Positions 24,531 to 35,250 of a DNA stretch of 64,000 bases are shown here, one piece after another. The stretch covers positions 20,871,924-20,935,923 of the forward strand of contig CM069879.1 in NCBI GenBank assembly GCA_036172665.1. The letters run 5' to 3'. The DNA comes from Prosopocoilus inquinatus. Its lineage: Eukaryota; Arthropoda; Insecta; Coleoptera; Lucanidae. How positions within the stretch are numbered: the first letter of the stretch is position 1; every line of letters begins with the position of its first letter. The notes under the pieces were generated by a model. That model was given only the letters and a program-made list of their open reading frames with translations. It had not been told where the DNA came from and did not search any database. The position numbers were made by a program, and so were the translations under genes.

Positions 24531-25214
24531 GAGATATTTTTTCACTTCTTTAAAAATTGACAAATTCAAGAAACTTTGCTTATTTCGAAAGGAAACTTCA
24601 ATTTTAAGAAAGAAATTACAAAAAATCCGCCAGAAGTTTGTGTTTCTACATTAGAATGGAAATAGAATTTATTAAAAAAAAAAGAAAACCATCTGTCTCT
24701 CTCTCTCTCCCTCCGTCCGCCAATTCATTCAATTCATTGTAGTTTTGTCAATTTCAAGAAATTTGTTCTTGCAGGGGACATTTTGATGAGACTTTCATTT
24801 GTTATTTTGTCTCGCACGATCTTCTTTTTTCTGCTAGATTTCTTTTTTTGTTTTGGAATTCAATTAGTTTTTGTTTCTCAGTCTCATTTTTTGTTTTTTC
24901 GTCAAGTCAAATCAAATATATTTTTTTTTATTTAAAGATCAATTAAAATTAAACCTTGCCCACTTCAAGATTAACCCAACACAAGCAAGAAAGTTAAAAA
25001 TTAAGAAAATATTAATTGAAAAACCAATTAAATAAAATAATGCAAAAGTAAAAAAATTAAAGCTGGATAAAGTTTGAACAAATTTCAAAGTCAACCCAAC
25101 TCAAGAGAACTATTTAACTCAATCAAAAAATTGAAAATTATAAAAATTAAAAGTAAAAAGAAAGATATAATTATAAGTTAAACTGAAAAAAAAAGAAATT
25201 ATTAATCTCAGCCA
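24531..25214. other. AT-rich intergenic DNA
   Basis: Contains short CT and poly-A/T tracts (for example around 24690-24720). I see no gene, TIR or clear repeat unit. Confidence 0.5.
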
Positions 25215-25325
25215 CTTAAGAGTAAAAAGTACTTTTAATCTTGAACCGGACAGAAATATGATTGGAAAAACACTCAACGTTTCGCTATCAAGTTTCATCC
25301 GACAAGAATCAACTTCATTCATCCG
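25215..25325 (-). repeat. Dispersed repeat (CCGGACA family), copy A
   Basis: Shares CTTTTAATCTTGAACCGGACA, a spacer, ACTCAACGTTTCGCTATC and TTTCATCCGACAA with the block at 29455-29555. On the minus strand this reads CGGATGA, AACTTGATAG, CGAAACGTTGAG, reminiscent of a hammerhead core (CTGATGA...GAAA) but with one changed base and no obvious stem II. A third, short fragment (TTTTAAACCGGACC) is near 54425. Confidence 0.55.
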
Positions 25326-25539
25326 ATTAAGTTCAATCCAAATTCATCCATTCAATCCATTTCAGCCTGTGTTCAACCCAATTCAAAAATTAAAAAAAGT
25401 TCCTCTCTCTATTACAGCGGGTGACTTTTTCATTTTTTTTTATCAAGTACAGTGAATTTTGGTTGGCATGACTTAGCTTTTCAGGAAACATCCTGCATAT
25501 CGAGTTTTAAATCTCCTTGATTGCGCAATATTAAGAAAT

Positions 25540-25780
25540 TGTATGTGTGGGAAAACGCTTCATGCCGCGCCTGTTGCTTCTGCTTTTATTGCACGCTCGT
25601 CGTTTGATTCACCGATGAGGATAACTTCCGATTTTGCAGGAATTTTGATTTTGGGAAGAACATTTACCCTGATTGCTCTCGAAAGTGCTGTTTCTCTTTT
25701 TTTTTCTTGCTTCCAAAACTGGGCAATTTGTTTCCTGCAATAAAATGTGTACCTAAGTAATCGAGAAATTCGAACCAATC
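25540..25780. other. Small island of higher GC with open frames on both strands
   Basis: A 72-codon frame on the minus strand and a 66-codon frame on the plus strand overlap here; the composition is less AT-rich than the neighbours. The minus-strand product (ending ...SEVILIGESNDERAIKAEAT) is not recognised. It could be an old coding exon, a fragment of foreign DNA, or chance. Confidence 0.2.
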
Positions 25781-26040
25781 AAGTTAATTACTTGATAATA
25801 ATGTGTTAACTAACTAGCCAATCATATCAATTACTTAAAACAATCAAATATAATGAAAAGCATTGAATACCTATGTACGTAATCGAGAAATTTGAACCAA
25901 TCAAATTAATTGCTTAATACTGATGTATAAACCAACAAACCAATCACATCAAGTACTCAAAACAATCAAATACATGGAAAACATTGAATGCATACGAACT
26001 AACCAATCACACCAATTACACAAAATGATCAAATTTTGAT
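25745..26040. repeat. Outlying copies of the ATTACTTAAAACAATCAA minisatellite
   Basis: Two to three units with AACCAATCA, AATTACTTAAAACAATCAA and AAAGCATTGAAT words, the same family as the 12.8-15.0 kb array but here in a dimeric period near 115 bp. From 26.04 to 26.69 kb there is only AT-rich DNA with poly-T and poly-A tracts. Confidence 0.7.
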
Positions 26041-27014
26041 GGAATTTTTTTTTTTTTTTGAGAATACTGTTCCCAAGTTAATCTTTCCTCTTTTCTTTTC
26101 AAAAAAAATTCTTCCATTTTCTGAAATGCAATTTAACTAGGTATTAAATTAAAAAAAAAAACTTGCATTAAAAGTAATCGATAAAGTAACAACGTTTATG
26201 GAAAGACGTTTTTATATTTAGTTTGTCGCATGCTTTTACTCACGGCAATTAATAATACATAATTGCATCAATAATGCATGAACATTTGCATTAAATTTCA
26301 ATAAGAGCGATTCATATTAAACTGAACCAACGAACAACATAAGAAAATAGAAGCAGCTAAGAAATAAACAATTGTAACGATTTATTGCCATACAACCTCC
26401 TTTATTCTGGGGAACTTTTTTCGAATCGATTCGAATCGCAGTATTTCGCAAAGAAGGAAGAACATATCAGCTATTTAATATTTTAATAAATGGAATCCAG
26501 TGGAATTAGTTTAGATTTAGATTTCGTCTGTGAAATCCACTGATTTCGATTCGACATGAATTACAGATTATGGCACTTAATGCAAATTTGGTGGAATTGA
26601 TAATATACAATTGGAACCAAGTGTTTAACTAAAAGACATACAAAAATATAAACGTAAGCAGACGTAATAAACAATTGCCGTGCTGTTTGTTTAAATATTT
26701 GATACGGCACAAACGATGCGCCTGTGTTTTTAATTAAAATCCAATTAAGCCGGGTTTTTATAGTCCGGCTCTGAACGCGGGGGCGCGCACTAGTTCTGTT
26801 TCTTTATATAAAATGCGATCGGACATAATCCGAACGCGCACTTTTTGGCACTCAATTGCCCACTTTGATACGTGAAAATTGCAAAGTCGAAGTAAATTCG
26901 TTTGTTTTTGGGGAATTTTTTTTTTCCTTGGCTGAAGAAGGAAAATTAGTTGCGTAAGAATCGATTCTTTAAGGTTTAAGGTCAGAGTGTATTTTTGCCC
27001 TGTTCTTGCCCTTC

Positions 27015-27051
27015 CACGTGGAAGCCGCCCGATAGAGGGCGCTCCCACGTG
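27015..27051. promoter_or_regulatory. CTCF-like site between two CACGTG E-boxes
   Basis: CACGTG occurs at 27015-27020 and again at 27046-27051. Between them CCGATAGAGGGCGC at 27029-27042 matches 12 of 14 positions of the CTCF consensus CCASYAGRKGGCRS, including the whole AGRKGGC core. The site lies in a GC-richer stretch (26750-27060) that also contains TATATAAAA near 26803. Occupancy is not shown by sequence. Confidence 0.45.
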
Positions 27052-27782
27052 ACGAGGGCGAAAATAAATTCTAAAATCGGATGTGGGTAGGAAATATATC
27101 GATTCGAAATCATTCTGGCGCCGACTTTTGCAAATTAATTATTTTTATGTGATTGTTACGAAGCTTGCTATTCTTTACCCTGTTTAATTCCTAATTATAG
27201 TAAATTTATAATAACCAGACAGCGGCTAAGGTCAGGTTTTTCGTACGAGATATTTTGCTTCCAAAGGCATCGGACTGAATGTACTTTGTTGCGATCCATC
27301 CATTTCCAAATGCGCTGCTGGATTTCATATTCGCAATTGTCCTTTCCGTAGAACGTGTCATTGATTTGCAATGAATTACTTAGTACAAATGTATATTTGG
27401 AAAAAGTAGTTGTAAAAGAATACTTCGGTAATATAAAATATTATTAATTATGATCAGTTTAATAAATATTCGCGACTTAGGAAGGTGTAATGTATGCATC
27501 TTAACCTTTATGCAATTTGTATTAATTTATCATTTTATGAGAACCTTCAATGATTTGGTTTACTATTACTAGGAATCTACAATTTTCTCCACCCATAAAA
27601 CACGAGTCTATTAATTATTATGCTGGCATGAATAACCGAGACTTGCCGCTGCTTGTTAATGACAATTGACGTGATCAAGCGTTTTTACAAAATACCTAAT
27701 TTGGGAAATAGTTAATATGTACCAAACTTTTTTATACCATTGTGTATAATCTGTTTTAATTTAGAACTGTACTTTAAATTCT

Positions 27783-27830
27783 TAACAACACTTACCGAAA
27801 TAATTATAATTATTTCGGTAAGTGTTGTTA
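27783..27830. repeat. 48-bp perfect palindrome
   Basis: TAACAACACTTACCGAAATAATTA is followed immediately by its exact reverse complement, with no spacer. It may be the remains of a small foldback element or a head-to-head duplication. No function inferred. Confidence 0.9.
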
Positions 27831-27959
27831 CAAAGTACTTATGCGAGTAACTTAATTAAATTTTCCAAAAAAACTTATTTTACTCAAGCTACTTATGAAT
27901 CAAAGTAACTGCAATTGATAATAACCATAAAATATCTTGCTAATAGACGTCATCAAAAC

Positions 27960-28381
27960 GTATAGTGGAATGGTTTTTCTTCCTATACTTACATATACCG
28001 CCCCATCTGGTCTTCCTCAAGGTGCCAACTTAGGGCCTCTCCTCTTCGTTTTATTCGTAAATGATCTTCCTTTATCGCTTGTCAACCGAAAAACTTGAAA
28101 AAAATTGCCGAATTATAAATAACTCTGGGGATGCCTTGCTTCTTCAAAATGATTTGAATTCCTTTTTTGATTGGTGTACATTAAATGCACTTACCTTGAA
28201 TGTTAACAAACGTAGGATCGTTTCTTTCTCACGCAGGATGAGCCAACATCTATTTCCCTATCGGCTAAATAATCAAAATCTTGAAAAAGTAACTGTAATC
28301 AAAGATCTTGATGTTCTTTTTGATGACCGCCCCCTATTTATTCATCGCGTCAATGATGTTAAAAAATCCCTATCTATGTAG
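27960..28381 (+). pseudogene. jockey-like reverse transcriptase fragment
   Basis: One frame reads APSGLPQGANLGPLLFVLFV followed by NDLPLSL (RT motif B'), and a second, shifted frame reads LLQNDLNSFFDWCTLNALTL then LNVNKRRIVSFSRR, the post-palm and thumb region. The segment that should carry the catalytic ADD motif is missing between them. There are stops in the first frame. A short relic without ends. Confidence 0.78.
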
Positions 28382-28392
28382 GTTTCATCAAC

Positions 28393-28393
28393 A

Positions 28394-28441
<48 letters not shown>
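28393..28441. repeat. (ATT)n microsatellite
   Basis: About 16 uninterrupted ATT units directly after the RT relic. From 28442 to 29050 I see AT-rich DNA without a gene. Confidence 0.95.
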
Positions 28442-28442
<1 letters not shown>

Positions 28443-29059
28443 AAATTCTAATTCATTTCTAAAGTCCTCTTGAGAGATTAGGACGAAAACGGCTCTGTAA
28501 AATAAAGCACTGAAGCTGGCTGATTTATGTTACATTCAATGATTAGAATTATATGGAATTAAAATGACAGTGGGTCGGTTTTCCAAAAATTTTATATGTG
28601 AAACTAAATATTATTTTTTCTTGGTGAGAGTTGCTAATCCAATTATTAGTTTTAATTTCACAAGTGAATTTGAACTTCACTTTTATTTACGTCATAATAC
28701 GTAAGTAATACGTACTTGATACACGTTTACAATTACCTTTATTTATTGTCATCGTAAATTTTAAACATGACAAAAATTATTTCAAGAGTGAACTAGTAAC
28801 TTGTTTTTCATCGAAGAACCAAAATAGAAAAATAGTACACACATAAAAATTTTTGGGATTAATTGTTATCTGCCCATTCGGTGTTAAATATGGAAAAAGT
28901 TTTATCTGAAAATTTGTTAATCTTCATCTAATTTGGCGTTATTGTTCTCTTTTTCCAGCTAAATTGTATCTAAAAGTGAGTCTTTACTCCAACAAGGATA
29001 ATCTTAACTCTGCTCTACTACATACGTTTAAAAGGTAAACATCCTAACTCCGTTTCTCG

Positions 29060-29152
29060 TGGACGCCAGGGAACACCTTGTCGGTGTTCCCTCGCGTCCA
29101 AAAAATATTAGAATTAACTCCAGATTTTTACCAGTGTATAGGAAACACTGGT
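29060..29152. repeat. Two adjacent hairpins
   Basis: 29060-29100 can fold as TGGACGC, CA, GGGAACACC, loop TTGTC, then GGTGTTCCC, TC, GCGTCCA. About 30 bp on, CCAGTG and CACTGG pair around a short loop. A GGATAATC...TCTGYTCTACATAC sequence occurs both upstream (about 28995) and downstream (about 29281), so this may be the inside of a small mobile unit. Confidence 0.55.
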
Positions 29153-29454
29153 CCAATTGTCCATTTGACCTTCGCGTGCTAAAATAAAATATCTTATGAC
29201 GCTTGCTTTTTAATAGAACAATTATAAATCTACATTGCTTTCGTTTCACGTTTTAGTTCGACAATTGTTACATAAAACCTGGATAATCCTCTGTTCTACA
29301 TACTTCATTTATAAAAGCTCTTTCTAAAAATATTTTTCCCTAATACAGACAAATTACTGTGTATTTATTATTATTATTTTACGGTGTTTAAACCACATTA
29401 TAGAGCAATAATAAAATTTATTATTATGCACTCTTAAGAAACAATTATAACTTT

Positions 29455-29555
29455 TTTTAAAAGGTTTTAATCTTAAACCGGACAAAATTAAAAATGCATT
29501 CAACATTTCACTATCGATTGATAGCTTGTAATTTTCATCAGACAAAAATCAATTT
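29455..29555 (-). repeat. Dispersed repeat (CCGGACA family), copy B
   Basis: Homologous to the 25.2-kb copy. On the minus strand it reads GTCTGATGA, then a segment with a perfect CTATC-AATC-GATAG hairpin, then TGAAATGTTG. The CTGATGA..hairpin..GAAA order resembles a hammerhead core, although a ten-base bulge separates CTGATGA from the hairpin. From 29.56 to 30.1 kb nothing further is recognised. Confidence 0.5.
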
Positions 29556-30109
29556 TATTTGTAACTATTTTTGTAAATATGAAAATCGACCACGAACGCC
29601 CATCTACTTATAGAAGGTCCAAATGCAATACAATAGGACCTCTTTAATCAGAACTAATAATTGCACTGATTAATCTGGATTTTAGAAATTTTCGTTATGC
29701 AACAAAAGACAGAAAAAATCCCTTTTCCTAATTTATCCACGAATTTTAATATTTTCAAAATAAAAATTACCCCTTCTGAACTCTTTAACTCTTTTCGCAC
29801 AAAAGGGGGGTAATTGACATAACCCAAATATAAGTAAATGTAAGTAAATACTTTCTTAAATTATGAAATGAAATCTAATGTTCTAAAGAATTTGATAAAC
29901 ATAATTTTTATATAATTATTCAATTATTCTTTTTTAATTTTAATAAATTGTTAAATATTTTAACAATGGGGTAATTGTCCCGCTTGGCCGCTTTTGTAAC
30001 TGAAGCGAATTGTATCTGAAATGTAAAAATCTGTAAAACTTATTTACATCCACGAAAACGTCAGTTAAACTACTCCTTCGTCATTGCAGCTTGAAAATAT
30101 TTAACGATC

Positions 30110-30560
30110 TATTCAAAAATCTATCGTTTCGATCCATCTCCTTATTGATCCATCGCTTCATCGAATCAACAATCTATCGATCCATCGCAGGTTCATCGTT
30201 TAATCGATCCATCGCTTCATCTGTCTATCGCATCATCCATTAACCGCTTGATCCATCTATCGTTTCAATGATTCATCGCTTCATCGATCCATCACTTCAT
30301 CGTTTTATTACTTCATCTATCCATCATTTCATACGTCGCATCATCGATCAATCACTTAAATTATCCATTGATTTATGGCTCCATTCATTGATTTATCTGC
30401 CCATCGTTTCATTGATCATCGCTTCATTAATAATTCGTTTCATCGATCCATCGCTTCGTCAATTCATTACTTCATTAATCTATCCATTCATGCTTCATTA
30501 ATCCATTGTTGCATCAATCCAGCGATCTATCAATTAATCGACTCATCGATCCATTGTGTC
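30110..30560. repeat. ATCCATCGCTTCATCG minisatellite
   Basis: Dozens of degenerate units of 12-16 bp built from ATCCATC, GCTTCATC and GATC/GTTTCA. Histidine/isoleucine/serine-rich open frames over it are products of the repeat. Confidence 0.92.
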
Positions 30561-30907
30561 AATATATTGCTTGGCTTTTCTTATTATTTTTCATAACTTG
30601 GTCACGGAAGCTTAATTTTTTCGTTTATCCATAAAGTAACGTGTATCGATACAGAAGTCATCTCTGCTCTAAATTGTAATGCAAACTGAATTCAATAACG
30701 GCCAACGTTCTAATGAACGATGAACAACAACAGAGCATTTCTTAGAAAACATGAAACCAATGGAATTGCCTATTTACGTAACGGGAATTACTACGTTGTT
30801 CGGATTAAAGAGTTATTGTTCGGATTATGACGTATGACTGACAAATCGTGGATTACTGGAGGTTTTGATTAGGACATGTTCGGATTAAAGAGGTCATACT
30901 ATACTTA

Positions 30908-31141
30908 CAGTCGGAAGCAAAAAAATATAGACAAACTACAGTTTCCTGTAATCATTCTTTCTGAAAATGGTAGTGATTAAAGACGACTTTACAGATAACA
31001 TTTAAAAAACTTAAAAGCTTTCAAAATTAACAAGTTTAAAACTTTGGTAAAAATCTGTGAATTCGTCTTTAAACTACGCCATTTTGAGAAAGAAAAATTA
31101 CAGGAAACTGTGGTTTGTCTACTTTCTTTTGCTTTCAATTG
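30908..31141. mobile_element. MITE with long TIRs, Tc1/mariner-type
   Basis: Flanked by TA on both sides. The left arm starts CAGTCGGAAGCAAAA and the right arm (inverted) CAATTGAAAGCAAAA; both continue with TAGACAAAC(T/C)ACAGTTTC and CTGTAAT, and the arms pair for about 95 bp each. No coding capacity. The TA duplication and CA-starting end fit Tc1/mariner-mobilised MITEs. Confidence 0.82.
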
Positions 31142-31563
31142 TATAAATGCAGCGATATAAATATTTTATTACTTCTAGTTATGAGCACTTTTACAGCTTG
31201 TTCTTTAAACTGAATTGTTCTGTAAGCATTTTTACTTAATTGAAAACCTTAGGTAATAAGCAGTGAGCGGCGGAATTGAGGTTTTTGATGATGAATGCAG
31301 GCGATTTGCATTGCCCAAGACCTTATAAATCGTTGACTGAATGTATATATACTATAAAATAAATTTACTTACAAGATTCCATAAAAATAATTTTAATATA
31401 ATGATTACGGTTTGAATAACCTTAAGTAAAACTTCAGGTCATCCGCTCCTTAGTAATAAGTCACAAAAGCATGTAACGCTCTAATTAGAATAGAATTTTC
31501 GATTCTCAATGCAAACTTTTATTTCTTTCACCATTGCTCTGACGTTTGAAGCTTGGTACCAAG

Positions 31564-31668
31564 AAAAATTTTGTGCAAATCGTTTTTGATTGCAGTGAGA
31601 ACCTCGAGCAGCCTCTACAATGTTAGGTCAAAAAGCGATAGTAAGATGTCGCTATTTTATATGTTCAT
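31564..31668 (+). mobile_element. Short insertion of the hammerhead-repeat family with 12-bp direct repeats
   Basis: The insert begins AAAAATTTTGTGCAAATCG, includes AGAACCTCGAGCAGCCTCT and ends GATGTCGCTATTTTATATG plus TTCAT. Each piece recurs in the 42.1-42.8 kb repeats, but here the ribozyme core has been lost. Both sides carry CTTGGTACCAAG (31552-31563 and 31669-31680), a likely target-site duplication. Confidence 0.6.
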
Positions 31669-31669
31669 C

Positions 31670-31792
31670 TTGGTACCAAGGTTGGAATTTATCACGTGAA
31701 GTGACGTAACGAGATACACACCCTCTGTTCCCTCCGTTGATCAAGGCAACCTTCTAATACACAGTCCAGCTCTACCAACCTTTTTGGTACAC
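31670..31792. mobile_element. Small TIR repeat, AAGGTTGG ends, copy 1
   Basis: GGTACCAAGGTTGG at the left is mirrored by CCAACCTTTTTGGTAC at the right around a core containing GAAGTGACGTAACGAGATA and TGATCAAGGCAACCTTC. The core recurs inverted at 57692-57791. A CTCF-like ATAGATGGCGCC (minus strand) lies immediately to the right near 31795-31806. Confidence 0.7.
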
Positions 31793-32118
31793 CACATGGC
31801 GCCATCTATTAATGATTGTTGTATAATTAGATGTCTCAAAACATTATTCGCGGGTTAAAAGAATGTCGTAAGACCATATCGTCAGTTTGTTTTTATTTGT
31901 TTGTAGGATGTGCGCACCGTGGCTTATCAGAATATGTTTATAAATGAAGACATAAGTAGATAAAGACCGAAAAAATCGATTTTGGCACGAACATGGACAA
32001 TTGCGAGTTAACGCACTTAGTGGTGGCGGGCGTTCGTTGTTACGCCATGAAGATTTTTCTCTTTCCCCTTGTCTGAGGTAGGGTTCTGTTTACTAAAGCC
32101 GTTTTGCTTAATAGCACA

Positions 32119-32304
32119 TTACTTACCATAAAATTTAGCGAGCAATTCCAACCATTCTTGCCTCCTGGATAAAACGTTTGGAACTTGAAAAAACGGTTTA
32201 TTTCTGTTTCCACGTACTAAACAAGTTCTACCCGTGGTAAAAAATTTCGTATTATCAAATAAAAAAGGTCTGCTTTTATCTGACGACAAGTCTAAAACGA
32301 CCAA
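32119..32304 (-). CDS. Possible orphan first exon, THAP-like
   Basis: A 61-codon minus-strand frame starting MVVLDLSSDKSRPFL and reading RTCLVRGNRNKPFF, QVPNVLSRRQEWLELL, then a good splice donor (ATG|GTAAGT). The FF.VP...RR..W..L pattern resembles part of a THAP zinc finger, but the second cysteine and other ligands are not evident. No continuation exon was found downstream. Treat as a candidate only. Confidence 0.22.
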   Translation of the reverse strand: MVVLDLSSDKSRPFLFDNTKFFTTGRTCLVRGNRNKPFFQVPNVLSRRQEWLELLAKFYGK

Positions 32305-32541
32305 GAATCGACTTACTCACCACTTAAATGACAAGTATGACAAGCATATGACAAACAAGAATTTGCCGCTTTAATGTGTACGTCAATTTGGCAAGAAGAG
32401 GACGCCACAAGATGTACCTTCCAAGACCTCTTTTACAGAAACAGTTTTTTTTTTGCAAATTGGAACGGCTGTATAAGCGATAAGCTTATTGGTAAAGTTG
32501 GCATGGTGTTACGCTTTCTCGAGAAAGCACGCCATCTATCC

Positions 32542-32632
32542 GGAATATTCTAGAGAATTCGTGAAAGTTCTATGGCCTTTTTAGTACGGCTGTATTGGAT
32601 ATTTAAAGGAGAGCGCGCAATTTGAACAGTTT
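32542..32632 (+). promoter_or_regulatory. Heat-shock promoter (six-unit HSE, TATA, Inr)
   Basis: At 32542-32570 six contiguous 5-bp units alternate GAA, TTC, GAg, TTC, GAA, TTC in perfect phase, the arrangement bound by HSF trimers. A TATA-like TATTTAAAG follows at 32600-32608 and an initiator-like AACAGTTT at about 32625-32632, so the predicted start site (near 32628) is 28 bp after the TATA. The next 190 bp (to about 32815) lack any ATG and are AT-rich, like the leaders of insect heat-shock mRNAs. A possible splice donor AAAAAG|GTAATT lies near 32790. No HSP coding sequence follows in the window. Confidence 0.8.
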
Positions 32633-32836
32633 TTTATTTACCGAGCGAAGTGTTAGCGTTAAAAGGTGAAATATTGAAGGTATTGTTATTATTCGTGTGA
32701 TTTGTATTGTGTGAAGCTAGTATTTTTATTAAAGTATTTGAAATTAGTCGAGGAGAATTATTTGCGAACTTCGAAGTTGTAGCAAAAAGGTAATTTAGCT
32801 GTAAGAAGCAACATATATATGTTATTTGGGATTATA

Positions 32837-34111
32837 CGAGGGTCAAGCTGAATTTATTGAGAATCAGAAAATCTAGCAGGCCTTGAAAAACAAAACATAC
32901 ATTGTTATTTAGAACACTTTTTTATCTGTCATTTGAAGTTTAGTTGCTGAATCTACGTTTGGTATAACCGAATTACTAATTTTTAAAAGTGACAATACAA
33001 GTCCAAAAGTGGAATTAACCAGAGAGCATTTTCGAATCATGATTTATTATGATTTTAAAAAAGGCTTAAGCGCTTATGAGTGCAAGGAGAGTTTAGATTC
33101 GGCTTTCAATGAACAAGCACCTTCCTTGGCTACAATTTACCGATGGTACAAGGAATTTGAACGCGAAAGAAATTCTGTTCAGCATCAAAAAGGAGCAGGG
33201 CGTCCTCCTACGGCTGTTACCGACAAAAACATTGCTGCTGTTAAAAAAATAATTAAAGAGGACAATAAAGCCACTTATACGGTAATCGAGCATCAACTCA
33301 AGATTGGATCCTCAGCTGTGAGAACAATCTTACACGATCACCTACATTTAAAAAAAGTGGTTAGTCGTTTTGTGCCGCATCAACTTTCCGACTTCCAAAA
33401 AGCAGAACGTGTAAGGATTTGCCATGAAACTTTAAATTTCTTAAACAATGGTGGCCACCAAATTTTTTCCAAAATAGTGACAGGTGACGAAACTTATATT
33501 CCATTTTTTGACATACCAACCCGCCAAGAGAGTCGTGTGTGGATTTATGAAGATGAGGAAACTCCAACAATAACCAAGAAGCTGCGAGCTATGAAAAAAG
33601 TTATGTATGCAGTATTCTTTAGAAGTACTGGGCTAGTAAAAGCAATTAAGCTAGACGGACAAAAGACAGTTACAGCTAAATGGTACACTGAAAAATGTTT
33701 GCCTGAAGTATTCAGTAAGGTTCCAAACAAGGGAATTATTCTGCACCATGACAATGCATCATCCCATACTGCAGCTTTAACTCTCCAGTTTTTGGCTGGA
33801 AAAATATAAAAATAATAGAAACATCCACCGTATTCACCTGATTTAGCTATGTGCGACTTCTGGCTATTTTTGGGGCTTAAAAGGAATTTGCGGGGTAGAA
33901 GGTTTTCGTCTGAAGAAGAGATTGATGCCGCAGTTCACACTTATTTTGACGGTATTCCGAAAAAAGTTTGGTTTGACGCTTTTAAACAGTGGAAAGAATG
34001 AATGGTTAAGGGTATCATTGCTGAAGGGAATTGCTTTGAACACATTTAAAATAAAATCCTACAAAATATTAACCATATTTTTTATTCTCAATAAATTCAG
34101 CTTGACCCTCG
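32837..34111 (+). mobile_element. mariner element A, 1.28 kb
   Basis: Perfect or near-perfect inverted ends CGAGGGTCAAGCTGAATTTA (continuing TTGAGAAT) flanked by TA at 32835-32836 and 34112-34113. The element lies 200 bp downstream of the heat-shock start site, within what would be its transcribed region. It encodes one damaged transposase. Confidence 0.93.
33009..34049 (+). pseudogene. mariner DD34D transposase, frame-broken
   Basis: The N-terminal paired-like HTH region is present (MELTREHFRIMIYYDFKKG, SLATIYRWYKEFERE, GRPPTAV). Catalytic residues: the first Asp in VTGDETYI, the second in LHHDNASSHTA and the third 34 residues later in AMCDFWLF. The frame is open for 266 codons. Then, between the second and third Asp (about 33800-33835), a missing and an extra A displace a short stretch and create stops, after which the original frame returns (HPPYSPDLAMCDFWLF). 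A further TGA replaces a codon at 33999. Because both frame defects are single-base, the copy looks recent, but it cannot make a full transposase as read. Confidence 0.9.
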
Positions 34112-34819
34112 TATTCCTATTGAAACATTGGCAAATGTAGAGTTGCCTATTTAAGTTTGGCCGGGACCATCCTGTACAGCAGTCTGTTTCAATTCATCTT
34201 GACAAATGGTAGAGGCAAAGCTATTTTCAAGATTTTTTGAAGCAGGCGATACATAGAAATTCTGAATAATCAACTGCGAATCGTTTTAGAACAGTTTTGA
34301 TTTTAATTTAATTTAATTTTGCATGATATTTTGGACCTATTCATTAAATCAAATAGAAATAGTTATTGAATTCACAAAGTGATTTACAGTATTACAAAAC
34401 TAGTAAAAATTGTAAAAATGTTAACCATCGCGGTAATACTGGTGGTATACGTAAGAAATAGCTTAATCAGAAATATTGAGAATCACTGATTGAATGATTT
34501 GTAAAATGTTAAACAATACTGGTTCCATTATTTAATCATGAATTTTAAGGTCTTGTAAGCCAACACGTGATCCATTAGGTAATTAATAAGAAAGAATTGC
34601 TGCGGTTATTAAGCGAAATAGTAACATAAATAAATGTATGTATAATTCTCAGAAACGTCGGCCATCGCTGAATATAATTATTTTAAAAAGTAGATGATGG
34701 TCATTGATTGATTGGATCGATTGAAGAATATTAAACGTGTGTTTTAATTAATCGAAAATAGTACTAGTAGCTTTTAATTAGTATGCGGCATGTCTGGGTC
34801 TCATGGAATAAGTAATTAA

Positions 34820-35250
34820 CAAGAAAGCGTTTATTGTGTTGAGCAGAAGGCAAGTTCGATCGAAAGAATTCGAACACACACACACACACACTCACGTATG
34901 TGAACGCAGAGAACGATCGGAAATGCCACGTCCATGTCTGTGTATAAGATCAAGTCATCTGCAACGTACAGGGGCCCGAAAAGAAGAAGATGAAGAAGGT
35001 TGCGTCGGAAACCGTCTCGAACAACAAACAGAACACAAAAAGAAGGATCGACGCCATTCCATCGCATCGGTGAATTTTTAACGACGATTAATGTACAGAC
35101 TCGAAAAATGCCGCGTTACACGAACTTGAACCGGTCGATTCAGGTAAATATGTGGCCTCCTCGCTTTGTTCGGAACTTGGTCGTTCGTTGGGCGAAACGG
35201 TCATTTAAAGTCGCTATTTATTGCGTGTGAGTGTCGAGAGTGACGGTGCG
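34820..35250. other. GC-richer single-copy island with (CA)n
   Basis: Starts with a short (AC)n tract at about 34873-34892 and is followed by mixed-complexity, CpG-containing DNA with open frames on both strands and a possible donor (CAG|GTAAAT near 35142). No protein domain is recognised. It could be a 5' untranslated exon or regulatory region. The DNA from 35.25 to 36.04 kb shows no gene. Confidence 0.3.

Noticed and set aside
25560..25778. Symbiont-derived gene fragment
   Set aside because: Composition and an open frame hint at it, but no bacterial protein or Shine-Dalgarno context could be recognised; kept only as an unexplained island.
30268..30596. His/Ile/Ser-rich open frames
   Set aside because: Direct translations of the ATCCATCGCTTC minisatellite.
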